Source of the DNA: G965222505 sp965222505
GTDB taxonomy: Bacteria > Bacteroidota > Rhodothermia > Rhodothermales > DATKEJ01
Direction: 5' to 3'
DNA length: 64,000 nucleotides
NCBI GenBank assembly: GCA_965222505.1
Contig: OZ244956.1
Location: forward strand, 4,960,001 to 5,024,000
Part shown: piece after piece, positions 34,331-43,626 of the stretch
Numbering within the stretch: the first letter of the stretch is position 1
How the letters are laid out: each line of letters starts with the position of its first letter
The notes under the pieces: generated by a model
Told to the model about the DNA's origin: nothing
The model's database searches: none
The model's input: the letters and a program-made list of their open reading frames with translations, nothing else
Position numbers and translations under genes: made by a program

Positions 34331-36133
34331 TCACACCATTCCCTCAATCTCGGCTTCGAGGAGTTGCTTCTGGTATAGATCAGCGTAAAGTCCTTCATTC
34401 TTAATGAGATCGGCATGGACACCTTGTTCCAGAATCCGGCCTTCGTCCAACACGAGGATCAAATCTGCATCCTGAACAGCAGAAATCCGGTGGCTTACGA
34501 CAACGATGGTACGTTTACCAAAGTGTCTGCGCAAATTTGTTAATATTGATGTTTCGGTATGGGTATCGACTGCAGAGAGGGCATCGTCAAAGATCAGGAT
34601 CTGGGGACGGCGGATCAGGGCACGGGCAATGGCGGTGCGTTGTTTTTGGCCGCCGGAGAGGGTAATGCCTCGCTCGCCGACGAACGTGTCGAATCCTTTG
34701 GGAAATTCTCGGATGTTATCCAGTAACTCTGCTTCATCGGCGGCTTGTTCGACTTCTTCCCGTGTGGCCTCCATCTTCCCGAAAGCAATATTGTCTGCAA
34801 TGGTGTCGCTGAAGAGGAAGGCTTCCTGGGGGACGTAGCCAATTTGGCTACGCAAGACCTCAACGGGGATGGTCTCGACTGTATGTCCGTCCAGTCGAAT
34901 CTGGCCTTCGGTGGCATCCAGAAGACGGGGGATGAGTTCGATGAGGGTACTTTTGCCTGAACCCGTCCGGCCCACAATGCCCAGGGTGGCTCCACCGGGG
35001 AGGTTGAACGAGATGCCGTCCAGGACCCACGGGCCATCCGGGAGGTAGCGGTACCGGACCTCATCGAAGGTCAATCCTCCTTCAATGGACATGATGGCCT
35101 TGTTGGTCAATTCTGAATCAGCGATGGCAGGTTGGGTGTCCAGCACTTCGGCGAGGCGCTGCATCGAGGCATCGGCCCGCTGGATCATATTGATCACAAA
35201 CCCGATGGCCGCCACCGGCCACGTCATGATGGTCACATAGATGATGTACTCGGCGATGTTGCCGATGGTGATGCGGCCTTCCATTACCTGTAGGCCGCCG
35301 ATCCACACCACAATCAGAATCGAGGTGCCGATGACCAGCACAAACAAGGGCCGAAAGGCGGCATCAACGCGGGCCAGGTCCAGGGCACGGGCCCGATACC
35401 GGGCGCTTTCGGTCTCGAACTGCTCGGCTTCGTAGGCTTCGCGGGTGTAGGCTTTCAGGACCCGTATTCCGGCCAGGGCTTCCTGTACCCGGCTTGTCAG
35501 TTTGGCGTATTGTTTTTGCAGTGCATCGCTCCGGCTATGAATCATGCGCGACATAAAGAAGATGCCGACGGCCAGAATGGGGAGGGGAATCAGCGCATAA
35601 CCGGTCAGGCTGGGGGAGATGACAAACATGACCGACAGCGCCACGATCATAATCACGATGCTGCGGGTGGCATACATGATGGCCGGACCCACATACCGCC
35701 GAACCTGCTCAATGTCAGATGTTGAGCGCGTAATGACATCGCCGGTCGAGTAGTCCTGAAAGAACCGCATCGACAGGCGCTGCACGTGTTCATAGAGGGC
35801 GTTCCGCAGGTCGTATTCGATATGCCGGGAAGAGACCACCACCGTCTGCCGCATGATGAACAAAAACAGTCCACTCGCCAGACTCAACAGGGTGATGATG
35901 ACCCCGTACCAGACGAGGTTGATGATAAACGTGCTGCGGAGGGCATCGGCAGTGGGTGCATCCCCGAGCAAATTGGAGAGCGTAATCATCCGTGGAATGG
36001 AGTCCACCGCCTGGCGCACGACCATCGGGATCGCCACCGTAAACCCTGCCGAAATCACCGAACACAGCAACCCCGGAAAGAGCTTCCATCGGTATTTCCA
36101 GAGGTACGGGTTCAGCCGTTTGATGGCCTTCAT
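34331..36133 (-). CDS. ABC exporter, fused membrane and ATPase domains (MsbA/LmrA-like)
   Basis: A 600-residue half-transporter. Six membrane helices fill residues about 15-310 (for example LLCSVISAGFTVAIPMVV and SIVIMIVALSVMFVISPSL). The ATPase domain follows: Walker A GRTGSGKST (about residues 387-395), Q-loop in GYVPQEAFLFSDT, the signature LSGGQKQR, Walker B ILIFDDALSAVD and the switch His in VVVSHRISA. As a homodimer or heterodimer it would pump lipids, drugs or peptides outward. No second half-transporter is adjacent, so a homodimer is likely. Substrate unknown. It is followed by a terminator at 34103-34139. Confidence 0.88.
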   Translation of the reverse strand: MKAIKRLNPYLWKYRWKLFPGLLCSVISAGFTVAIPMVVRQAVDSIPRMITLSNLLGDAPTADALRSTFIINLVWYGVIITLLSLASGLFLFIMRQTVVVSSRHIEYDLRNALYEHVQRLSMRFFQDYSTGDVITRSTSDIEQVRRYVGPAIMYATRSIVIMIVALSVMFVISPSLTGYALIPLPILAVGIFFMSRMIHSRSDALQKQYAKLTSRVQEALAGIRVLKAYTREAYEAEQFETESARYRARALDLARVDAAFRPLFVLVIGTSILIVVWIGGLQVMEGRITIGNIAEYIIYVTIMTWPVAAIGFVINMIQRADASMQRLAEVLDTQPAIADSELTNKAIMSIEGGLTFDEVRYRYLPDGPWVLDGISFNLPGGATLGIVGRTGSGKSTLIELIPRLLDATEGQIRLDGHTVETIPVEVLRSQIGYVPQEAFLFSDTIADNIAFGKMEATREEVEQAADEAELLDNIREFPKGFDTFVGERGITLSGGQKQRTAIARALIRRPQILIFDDALSAVDTHTETSILTNLRRHFGKRTIVVVSHRISAVQDADLILVLDEGRILEQGVHADLIKNEGLYADLYQKQLLEAEIEGMV

Positions 36134-36230
36134 GACGGAGGTTCGTGGTGTGGATAATCAGGAAGGGGCATATACCCGGCCGGGGAGGGCATCGTTCCAC
36201 AGCATAGAAGCCGATTCGGGCATGACTTCA

Positions 36231-37226
36231 TCATGCAAACGCATCCAGGTATCCGAACAACCCAACGCTGCCGCCGGTGTGGAGAAAGACCACATTTTCC
36301 CCTTTTTGAAATTGCCCATTCCTGGTTAAGTCGAACAATCCATCCAAACCCTTGCCGGTATACACGGGATCGAAGAGCAGTCCTTCTTTTTGGGCGGTCA
36401 GCCGAACGGCTTGCCGCATGCCCTCGGTTGGGAGGCCATACCCCTCGCCTATGTAATCGCTGTTGACCACCACATCGTCAGAGGTTACCACATCCGATAG
36501 GTCCATGAAGGCGGCGGTCTCTTTCGCCAGGGCCAGGACGCTGGCTTCCTGTTTCGCCTTGGGGGCGCGGACGCAGATGCCGAGCACCGGCAGTTCGGCA
36601 TGGCAGCCCCGGAGGCCGACGAGCAATCCGGCGTGGGTACCGCCGCTGCCCGTGGCAAGCACCAGGTGATCGATTCGCAATCCCTGATCGTTGGCCTGGG
36701 CCATCAATTCCAGCGCACAGTTGACGTATCCAAGCGCTCCTACAGGGTTGGAACCACCGCCGGGAATGATATAGGGGGTACGGCCCGCTGCGCGAAGTTC
36801 GGCGGCACGGGTTTCCATGACGGCTTGCATGTCTGTACCGCCGGGATATTGTTTGGGCGAAATGCCCATCAGCCGGTCCAGCATTACATTACCGGAATGC
36901 TGGTAGCTGTAGACCTGACTCCCGGTACGGTTTTCCAGGAAAACCTCGCATCCGAGGCCCAGACGGGCTGCGGCGGCAACGGTTTGCCGGACGTGGTTCG
37001 ATTGTACGGCCCCCTGGGTGAGGACCGTATCGGCTCCCTGTTTCAGGGCATCGCCCATCAGGAATTCCAGTTTTCTGACCTTGTTGCCGCCGGTGGCTAG
37101 GCCGGTACAATCGTCCCGTTTGACATAGAGGTTGGGGCCGCCCAGGTGTTGACTGAGCCGGGGCATGGGTTCGAGTGGGGTCGGCAGGTGGCCGAGGCGA
37201 AGTCGGGGAAAACGGGTCAGGTCCAT
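36231..37226 (-). CDS. PLP-dependent D-cysteine desulfhydrase / ACC deaminase family enzyme
   Basis: A 331-residue fold-type II pyridoxal-phosphate enzyme. The Schiff-base lysine is in TGGNKVRKLEFLMGDAL (about residue 50), the substrate-binding loop in TQGAVQSNHVRQTVAAA, and the phosphate-binding glycines in ATGSGGTHAGL. IIPGGGSNPVGALGYVNC is typical of D-cysteine desulfhydrases (DcyD), which turn D-cysteine into pyruvate, sulfide and ammonia. ACC deaminase and L-cysteate sulfo-lyase are close relatives that cannot be ruled out from sequence. The length is normal. It is divergent from efp. Confidence 0.83.
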   Translation of the reverse strand: MDLTRFPRLRLGHLPTPLEPMPRLSQHLGGPNLYVKRDDCTGLATGGNKVRKLEFLMGDALKQGADTVLTQGAVQSNHVRQTVAAAARLGLGCEVFLENRTGSQVYSYQHSGNVMLDRLMGISPKQYPGGTDMQAVMETRAAELRAAGRTPYIIPGGGSNPVGALGYVNCALELMAQANDQGLRIDHLVLATGSGGTHAGLLVGLRGCHAELPVLGICVRAPKAKQEASVLALAKETAAFMDLSDVVTSDDVVVNSDYIGEGYGLPTEGMRQAVRLTAQKEGLLFDPVYTGKGLDGLFDLTRNGQFQKGENVVFLHTGGSVGLFGYLDAFA

Positions 37227-37320
37227 GAGGCGTAGCGGTTGATGGGAAAACGTCTGGAATGTAGGGGTTTTGGCAAATGATAAAAACCGATGAGTTCCAA
37301 AGAGGGGGTGCCCGGCCAGA

Positions 37321-37350
37321 TTGACTTCGTTGGAAAGGGGACGCTATATT
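37321..37350 (+). promoter_or_regulatory. Probable promoter of efp-accB-accC
   Basis: TTGACT at 37321-37326 and TATATT at 37345-37350 are 18 bp apart, a good sigma70-type pair, and lie 77 bp before the efp start codon. Confidence 0.5.
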
Positions 37351-37426
37351 GACCAGCCTATCCCTGTTGATCGCCGGGCGTAAACCGGCATCCACCAACG
37401 TCAACTATCCTGTTTACCTTTTACAT

Positions 37427-37987
37427 ATGGCAGATACCAGTAATTTCAGAAACGGCATGACCCTTGTCTGGAACGATGGCCTTTGGACGATCATCTCGTT
37501 TCAACATGTGAAGCCCGGTAAGGGGGGGGCGTTTGTGCGCACCAAGTTAAAAAACGTGCGCAACGGCAAGGTGGTCGATAACACCTTCCGGGCCGGAGAA
37601 AAAATTAAAATTGCCCGCGTTGAGCGGCATCCATACCAGTACCTGTATCAAGACGATTTCGGGATGCATTTCATGCACAATGAGACGTACGCTCAGACCA
37701 CCATGGATCCGGAATTGGTGACGGGTCGTGATTTCCTCAAGGAAGGCGGAGTCGCCGAAGTACTCATCTACACCAAGACCGAAGAACCCATCCGCGTGGA
37801 AGTCCCCAAACACGTTGAACTCGCCATTGTCGATACGGACCCTGGCTTTAAGGGAGATACCGTGCAAGGGGGAAGTAAAGCCGCTACGCTGGAAAGTGGT
37901 GGCGTGGTTCAGGTACCCTTATTCGTCAATAAAGGGGATGTCATCCGGGTCGATACTGAATCCGGTTCCTATATCACCCGTGTTTAA
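37427..37987 (+). CDS. efp: Elongation factor P
   Basis: EF-P rescues ribosomes stalled on polyproline. From the ATG at 37427 the protein has 186 residues, the normal length; the frame extends upstream only through a TTG-started leader without merit. The KOW-like domain I begins MADTSNFRNGMTLVWNDG, and the tip loop KPGKGGAFVR holds Lys32, equivalent to the lysine modified in E. coli EF-P. The C-terminal OB domain ends VDTESGSYITRV. There are accB and accC genes 35 bp and further downstream on the same strand, the common efp-accBC arrangement. Confidence 0.95.
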   Translation: MADTSNFRNGMTLVWNDGLWTIISFQHVKPGKGGAFVRTKLKNVRNGKVVDNTFRAGEKIKIARVERHPYQYLYQDDFGMHFMHNETYAQTTMDPELVTGRDFLKEGGVAEVLIYTKTEEPIRVEVPKHVELAIVDTDPGFKGDTVQGGSKAATLESGGVVQVPLFVNKGDVIRVDTESGSYITRV

Positions 37988-38022
37988 GGTACCTTTCGCC
38001 TTGTCGAATAACCTGTAGCCTC

Positions 38023-38541
38023 ATGGATCTGAAAAAGATACAGGAACTGCTCAAGCTGGTCGCCGATAGCGGCGTGGCCGAGGTCGAAATCGAAGAGGAC
38101 GGCTTCAAGCTAACCGTCCGTACCCAGGCGGCAACCGTCCAGGTTCAACCTCCGGCCTACTTTGCACCGCCGATGCCCATGGGGTACGCGGCCTATCCGC
38201 CCGCTATGCCTGCCCCACAGGCGGCACCGCTGGCCGCTATGTCCCCTGCGGCTGCTCCCCCTGCCGCAGCCCCTGAACCTGCTGAAGCGCCCCCGGCACA
38301 GGGTCATGTGGTGCATGCGCCCATCGTCGGGACGTTTTATGCCGCGCCTTCCCCTGATGCCGATGACTATGTGAAAGTTGGCGACCGTGTAAGTGTGGGG
38401 CAGGTGCTGTGCATCATTGAGGCCATGAAGCTGATGAATGAAATTGAGAGCGAAGTGGCGGGTACCGTCACCAAAATCATGGTTGATAACGGCGAGCCGG
38501 TCGAGTATGACCAGGGCCTGTTCGAGATCGCAACCGACTGA
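38023..38541 (+). CDS. accB: Biotin carboxyl carrier protein of acetyl-CoA carboxylase
   Basis: A 172-residue carrier that holds biotin for the first step of fatty-acid synthesis. The N-terminal helix-rich part (MDLKKIQELLKLV) is joined by a long Pro/Ala-rich flexible linker (residues about 45-95) to the biotinyl domain. Biotin is attached at Lys136 in the motif EAMKLMNE. The domain ends VEYDQGLFEIATD. The length is typical. It lies between efp and accC, 11 bp before accC, so the three genes are almost certainly co-transcribed. Confidence 0.95.
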   Translation: MDLKKIQELLKLVADSGVAEVEIEEDGFKLTVRTQAATVQVQPPAYFAPPMPMGYAAYPPAMPAPQAAPLAAMSPAAAPPAAAPEPAEAPPAQGHVVHAPIVGTFYAAPSPDADDYVKVGDRVSVGQVLCIIEAMKLMNEIESEVAGTVTKIMVDNGEPVEYDQGLFEIATD

Positions 38542-38552
38542 AGCCGAGCCGG

Positions 38553-39890
38553 ATGAAAAAAGTCCTGATCGCTAACCGGGGTGAGATCGCCCTGCGCATC
38601 ATTCGGACCTGCCATGAGATGGGGCTCCAGACCGTAGCCGTCTATTCCACCGCCGACCGCAACTCCCTCCCGGTCCGTTTTGCGGGCGAAGCCGTCTGTA
38701 TTGGGCCGCCGGCCTCGCGGGATAGCTACCTGCGCATCGACCGCATCATTGCAGCAGCCGAGGTGACCGGAGCCGATGCCATCCATCCCGGTTACGGGTT
38801 CCTTGCGGAAAACGCTGAGTTTAGCGCCATTTGCGCGGACCATAACCTTAAATTTATCGGGCCGCCTCCCGATACGATTCGGCGGATGGGAGATAAAAGC
38901 CTCGCCAAACAGACAATGCGGGAAGCCGGTGTCCCGACGGTTCCCGGATCAGCCGGTGTTGTAGAGGATACCAAAGAAGCCCGACGTTTGGCCGATGAAA
39001 TGGGATATCCCGTTATCGTAAAAGCCAGCGCGGGGGGCGGGGGGCGCGGCATGCGGGTGGTTCACCGACCGGAAGACCTGGTCGACCAGTATAACATCGC
39101 CCGCAACGAAGCCGAGGTGGCCTTTGGCAACCCCGATGTGTACATCGAAAAATTCGTCACCCAACCACGCCACATCGAGATTCAGGTGATGGGCGATGGA
39201 AAAGGGGGCGTGATGCACCTGGGCGAACGGGAGTGTTCCATCCAGCGCAGGCACCAGAAGCTGCTTGAGGAATCCCCCTCGGCCGCCGTAGGACCGGCGC
39301 TGCGAGAGAAAATGGGCGAAGCCGCCATGCGGGCTGCCAATGCGGTACAATACGAAGGGGCCGGTACGGTCGAGTTTCTGCTCAATGCGGACGGGGAATT
39401 TTATTTTATGGAGATGAACACCCGGATTCAGGTAGAACATCCCGTCACCGAAGAAGTGACCGATACAGACCTGATCGAGATGCAACTGCGTGTGGCAATG
39501 GGCGAGGGGCTCGTCCCGAACAGTGTAACGCTGGACGGCCACGCCATTGAGTGCCGGATCAATGCCGAGGATGTGTATCACGGGTTCCGCCCTTCACCGG
39601 GCCGGATTGCCACGTTCCACACGCCGAAAGGCCGGGGGGTACGGGTTGATACCCACGTGAGTGCCGGGTACGAAATTCCGCCGTTTTATGATTCGATGAT
39701 CGCCAAGGTGATCGTCAGGGCCAAAGACCGCAGACGGGCCATTGCCAAAATGAGCCGTGCCCTGGACGAGTTCATCATCGAAGGGATCCACACCACCATT
39801 CCCTTCCACCAACAACTCATGAAAGATCCACGTTTTATCGCCGGAGACTTCGATACCCACTTCCTGGAAGATTTTACCTTGAAAGCCTGA
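38553..39890 (+). CDS. accC: Biotin carboxylase subunit of acetyl-CoA carboxylase
   Basis: A 445-residue ATP-grasp enzyme that carboxylates the biotin on AccB. It begins MKKVLIANRGEIALRIIRT, the family hallmark. The glycine-rich ATP loop is KASAGGGGRGMRVV, and the active site shows ERECSIQRRHQKLLEE and EMNTRIQVEHPVTEE. The C-terminal domain is complete and the length matches the family (about 447). It is the last gene of efp-accB-accC. The carboxyltransferase subunits are not in the window. Confidence 0.96.
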   Translation: MKKVLIANRGEIALRIIRTCHEMGLQTVAVYSTADRNSLPVRFAGEAVCIGPPASRDSYLRIDRIIAAAEVTGADAIHPGYGFLAENAEFSAICADHNLKFIGPPPDTIRRMGDKSLAKQTMREAGVPTVPGSAGVVEDTKEARRLADEMGYPVIVKASAGGGGRGMRVVHRPEDLVDQYNIARNEAEVAFGNPDVYIEKFVTQPRHIEIQVMGDGKGGVMHLGERECSIQRRHQKLLEESPSAAVGPALREKMGEAAMRAANAVQYEGAGTVEFLLNADGEFYFMEMNTRIQVEHPVTEEVTDTDLIEMQLRVAMGEGLVPNSVTLDGHAIECRINAEDVYHGFRPSPGRIATFHTPKGRGVRVDTHVSAGYEIPPFYDSMIAKVIVRAKDRRRAIAKMSRALDEFIIEGIHTTIPFHQQLMKDPRFIAGDFDTHFLEDFTLKA

Positions 39891-39950
39891 TTTGGGGCTT
39901 GTACCGCTCGCGTTCGGTGAAGCCGTACCCTTCGCCAAAATGAAAAATCC

Positions 39951-40003
39951 GACCGCCCTGTCCTGTTTGAGGCCCAAATCCTGATATAGTAAGCAAGCAC
40001 CTT
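39951..40003 (+). promoter_or_regulatory. Conserved upstream element, copy A
   Basis: This segment lines up with 41331-41385: both have CTGTCCTGTTTGA, then AAATC 22-23 bp on, ATAG at the same offset (+28 to +31) and AAGCAC a few bases later. It lies about 120 bp upstream of the T9SS-cargo gene at 40121. The conservation between otherwise different intergenic regions suggests a shared promoter or regulator site. Confidence 0.5.
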
Positions 40004-40120
40004 GCAAAAAAAGCCTGGTTCTATTCCTAAATGGTCAGAAAACCCTATTTTACCCCAATGATCGCCTTCTTTCATCCGAACGTCGCACGTGGTATGGCGC
40101 ACGTCCCAACCCCTACCTCC

Positions 40121-41182
40121 ATGTACACAAAAGCAACCACTATTTTGGGTATCCTTGGCCTCTGCTTGGCCTTTGTGGGCTCAGCCCCTGCGCAGTGTAT
40201 CATCACGGATGATACCGTGCTTTTTGAGGTCGAAGATTTTGATCAGGCGGGGTCGCCGGATGCCAATTTGCTCGACATCGACATCGAAGGAGGAAGGGAT
40301 CATATTTTTGAGTGGGGCTACTATTACCGGATCGCCGGAGACGACGGTGAAACCGAATTTCCGGTGCCGGATGAGATTGCCTGTGTGCAGACTGAGGCCA
40401 GCGGGACGCTAACCTGGAATGACCTGGACGGGCGCGGCCTGCTCTCGGCATTAGCTACCCTGACCGTAGCCGATGAGGGCGAAGCCTCTACCTTTGCCGC
40501 AGAAGTTACCCTGACCAACCTGACGGCCAACACCGTAGAAGGGGCGCTGTTCAACTATGCCGACCTCGACGTTGCCCAACATGCCTTTGAGAACCGAGCT
40601 CGGGAATTGGGGTCGAACCTCATCGAGGTCCAGGACAGTACTTCCGGCGTGGTCGTACAATACGCCAGTCCGGGCGCTGATGGCTACCGGGTACTGAACT
40701 TTTTCGATACCCCCAATGAGTTGGGCCTGCGGGACCCCGGCGTAACCGACTTTATGAATACCGGCCTGCCCTTTCCGTTGGGTGACATCAACGCAGGGTT
40801 CCAGCATAACTTCAGCCTGGCTGCCGGGGAAAGCATAACCGCAGTTTTTGCCCTCGGGGTCAATACCGCAGCCCCGGTCTCGGTCGGTATCACCTCGCCC
40901 GATGGCTGGACCGCAGAAGACTTCAGATTGAACTGGTCTGCCCATCCCAATCCGTTCACAGCCCGCACCCAAGTCGAGTACCAACTCGATGAACCTGCGC
41001 AGGTTCGCTTAAAGGTTTACGATGCCCTCGGCCGCCATGTTCACACCCTCGCAGACACGTGGCAACGCGCCGGGCTTCATCGGGCGATCTGGTCCCCCGC
41101 GTCCGATCTGGCCCCTGGGGTTTACCTCCTTCGCATGGAAGCCGGCCGCCGCCTCGCCACCCGCACCGTCGTACTTCAGTAA
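40121..41182 (+). CDS. Secreted protein with T9SS sorting domain
   Basis: From the ATG at 40121 the protein has 353 residues with a good signal peptide (MYTKATTILGILGLCLAFVG to PAQ). Earlier in-frame ATGs would put about 30 odd residues in front of it. The main domain (residues about 25-260) is beta-rich, with DHIFEWGYYYRIAGDDGETE near its start; I do not recognise a named family, though similar segments occur in exported proteins of other phyla. The end is a T9SS type A sorting domain with HPNPFTARTQVEYQL and GVYLLRMEAG. Unlike three other cargo proteins in this window, it lacks the LPVEL sandwich module. It probably sits on the cell surface. Confidence 0.75.
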   Translation: MYTKATTILGILGLCLAFVGSAPAQCIITDDTVLFEVEDFDQAGSPDANLLDIDIEGGRDHIFEWGYYYRIAGDDGETEFPVPDEIACVQTEASGTLTWNDLDGRGLLSALATLTVADEGEASTFAAEVTLTNLTANTVEGALFNYADLDVAQHAFENRARELGSNLIEVQDSTSGVVVQYASPGADGYRVLNFFDTPNELGLRDPGVTDFMNTGLPFPLGDINAGFQHNFSLAAGESITAVFALGVNTAAPVSVGITSPDGWTAEDFRLNWSAHPNPFTARTQVEYQLDEPAQVRLKVYDALGRHVHTLADTWQRAGLHRAIWSPASDLAPGVYLLRMEAGRRLATRTVVLQ

Positions 41183-41239
41183 CGTGCGACGTACTACGTG
41201 CAACAGCTTGCCCTGAACTTGATCCAGGGTGCGACGTTT
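41181..41239. repeat. 7-nt-unit repeat (ACGTGCG/ACGTACT) after the T9SS cargo gene
   Basis: Units ACGTGCG, ACGTACT, ACGTGC overlap the stop codon, then CCCTG and CAGGG form a small hairpin and GTGCGACGTTT recurs at 41229. The remainder of the 332-bp gap up to 41514 holds the shared upstream element and nothing else that I can identify. Confidence 0.5.
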
Positions 41240-41330
41240 CTCGATATTCATGGTCCAGCTAAACGATTGAACTGGAATAAGGGCCGAAACCAAACGAACG
41301 GACCCAGGACAAATCCAAAGCAAAAAAATC

Positions 41331-41385
41331 GACCCTTCTGTCCTGTTTGACGACAAAAATCGGAAATAGGTAAGAAAGCACTCTG
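41331..41385 (+). promoter_or_regulatory. Conserved upstream element, copy B
   Basis: This is the counterpart of 39951-40003 (CTGTCCTGTTTGA, AAATC, ATAG and AAGCAC in the same order and nearly the same spacing). It lies about 130 bp before the CSLREA gene at 41515. Confidence 0.5.
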
Positions 41386-41514
41386 CTCAAATAGGGTAGG
41401 TGAACCCGAGGCCGCAGGCCGAGGGGCTTCCTTCTGAATGGCACAGGTATTCCTCGAAAGATCCCTCACCTGAAGGATCGGGATGGGTGCCTTTCCCTTT
41501 GACAGCGCAATCCC

Positions 41515-43485
41515 ATGTTAAGACTCCTCACATTCCTGCTGATCCTGTCCCCCCCGGCCCAGGCCGATGTCATCTGGGTGACGGATCTGACCGATGATAC
41601 CAATACCAACAACGGCACCTGCAACCTGCGCGAGGCCATTATGGCAGCGGACGATGACGTAGCGGTGGATGCCTGTCCGGCAGGCAATGGTACCGATGAC
41701 ATTTATTTTGCGCAAACCGGGACGATTGCGCTCATCGACGTTCTGCCTACACTCACCCAGAGTGTCAACATCATTGGGCCAGGGGCACACCTGTTGAAAC
41801 TAGACGGCAACGGCGTTGCAGTGGGCATCATGGCCGTTGACGGCGACCCTGGCGATGAATTTATGCTATGCGGTGTAACCCTGACAGGAGGTGGCCCTGT
41901 CCAATCGGGGGGCGCACTTCATGTAGGTGCCTCATCAACACTTTTGGTTTCTGATGCCATTTTTACAGATAACGATGCACAGAACGGCGGGGCGATCTAC
42001 GCTCGGGGTGAATTGACGCTGGAACAGGTAACGGTATGGAATAACAATGCCGTGCTTAATGGAGGGGGCATCTATGCCTTAACAGGTAGCCTTACCATCA
42101 GGAACAGCACCATTTCAGGGAACACGACGAACTTAACCAGTGGCGGCGGCATTTTTTCACAGGGCAATCTGACCATCTTGCGGAGCACGATCAGCGGGAA
42201 TACCGCAAACGAGTTTGGGGGAGGGATAAACATAAACCATACCTCGTCCGGTCAGACCATTTCGATTCAGCATTCAACCATCACGGACAACACAGCCGGG
42301 GCCGGGACGACCATCGGGAACGCTGGTGGTCTCATGTATACCGCTTCAAACCCAAGCTATTTTGACCTGAGCCTGAAGAACACCATTGTTGCCGGAAATA
42401 CAGACCTCGCCGGCACGGGAACCTCCAATGCCCCTGATCTCTGGCTACAAACCATAACCGGGCCACCCTCTGTTTCGGCGGGCTACAACCTGATCGGCGA
42501 TAACAATGGCGCAGCGCCCTATTTCCCGGCCGGAAACCCCAATGCCAACAACGACTACGTGGGCACCAGCCTTACGCCCCTCATCGCCCATCTCGATCCC
42601 CTGGCCGACAATGGGGGGCCCACACACACCCATGCCCCAACCCAGACGGCTACCGAAATCCGAGACCAGGGCAGTTGCGCCGGCGAAGACTACGACCAGC
42701 GCGGCTATGCCGGAGACCGGAATGCCCCCAGCCGTCCTCGTGATCTGCCCGAAACCGATGCCGATGACGGATGTGATATAGGGGCGCTTGAAGTCTCTGC
42801 TTCGCGTGTGGCCAGCAAGGTCAGTACACAAGTCTTCCTCGACGGTCCCTATGATGCCAACGAACAAATCATGAATGACGACCTCTTGCAGGCCGGTCTG
42901 TTGCCCCTCTTGCAACCCTACGAACCGGCACCCTGGGGCTACGGAGGCATTGAAGAAATGAATAGCCTTTGTTGCGGCCTCGTAGACTGGATCCTGATTA
43001 GCCTCTACCAGGGCGGTCCTCAGGATGCAGGCGGCCTGACGGAAGTTGTAACCCGTGCGTTCCTCATCTACGACGACGGCACCCTCCGCATCCCGGACAT
43101 CGCGGATCCCATTCGCATAGATCCGGGGCCATACTACATAGGGGTGACCCACCGAAATCACCTCGACGTCCTGAGCAACGGCCCCATTCATTTCAAATGG
43201 AATACCACTACCTGGCATGATTTTACCAGTAACCTGGAAGGGGTTTACAGCAATGGGGGACTCGCGCTTAGAGATCGGGGAAGCGGCCTGTTCACGATGT
43301 GGGGCGGTGATGGGGATGCCAACGGACAGGCCTCGGCTTTTGATTTCCTCAACGTATGGCTCCCCATCAACGGTGGTTCTCCGGGTTACACGGGCGGTGA
43401 TTTCAACATGGACGGTTCACCGACGGCGTTTGATTTTTTGAACGTGTGGTTGCCCGCGAATGGGCAGGCCTCGCAAGTGCCGTAA
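41515..43485 (+). CDS. CSLREA/parallel beta-helix surface protein with dockerin-like C-terminal pair
   Basis: A 656-residue paralogue of the protein at 27216-29144. It has a short signal peptide (MLRLLTFLLILSPPAQA), a CSLREA-type domain (NGTCNLREAIMAADDD), and a choice-of-anchor Q beta-helix with coils such as NSTISGNTTNLTSGGGIF and RSTISGNTANEFGGGI. The C-terminus has two copies of AFDFLNVWLP, each preceded by an acidic loop; the second, DFNMDGSPTAFD, matches the spacing of a dockerin/EF-hand calcium loop (D-x-N-x-D-G-x5-D). The last residues, GQASQVP, are identical to those of the paralogue. No T9SS sorting domain is present, so these repeats may be the anchoring or sorting signal. A terminator follows. 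Confidence 0.8.
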   Translation: MLRLLTFLLILSPPAQADVIWVTDLTDDTNTNNGTCNLREAIMAADDDVAVDACPAGNGTDDIYFAQTGTIALIDVLPTLTQSVNIIGPGAHLLKLDGNGVAVGIMAVDGDPGDEFMLCGVTLTGGGPVQSGGALHVGASSTLLVSDAIFTDNDAQNGGAIYARGELTLEQVTVWNNNAVLNGGGIYALTGSLTIRNSTISGNTTNLTSGGGIFSQGNLTILRSTISGNTANEFGGGININHTSSGQTISIQHSTITDNTAGAGTTIGNAGGLMYTASNPSYFDLSLKNTIVAGNTDLAGTGTSNAPDLWLQTITGPPSVSAGYNLIGDNNGAAPYFPAGNPNANNDYVGTSLTPLIAHLDPLADNGGPTHTHAPTQTATEIRDQGSCAGEDYDQRGYAGDRNAPSRPRDLPETDADDGCDIGALEVSASRVASKVSTQVFLDGPYDANEQIMNDDLLQAGLLPLLQPYEPAPWGYGGIEEMNSLCCGLVDWILISLYQGGPQDAGGLTEVVTRAFLIYDDGTLRIPDIADPIRIDPGPYYIGVTHRNHLDVLSNGPIHFKWNTTTWHDFTSNLEGVYSNGGLALRDRGSGLFTMWGGDGDANGQASAFDFLNVWLPINGGSPGYTGGDFNMDGSPTAFDFLNVWLPANGQASQVP

Positions 43486-43556
43486 TCCGCATGTTCTTTC
43501 GACTAAAACTCAAATAGGACCCTTTCACGCAGGCGGGTGCTGTGCGTATGTTTGAG

Positions 43557-43600
43557 AGCGATCTCCCATATCGTATTTTACGGGGGATCGCTTTTTCTTT
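43557..43600 (+). terminator. Rho-independent terminator after the CSLREA gene
   Basis: AGCGATC-CCC pairs with GGG-GATCGCT with one bulged base on each side, followed by TTTTTCTTTT. It lies about 70 bp after the stop codon and just before gcvH. Confidence 0.8.
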
Positions 43601-43626
43601 TGACCCCACCGCAGAACATAGAACAC

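Noticed and set aside
37349..37426. A TTG-started extension of efp by 26 codons
   Set aside because: EF-P proteins begin at the MADTSNF position and the extension overlaps the probable promoter.
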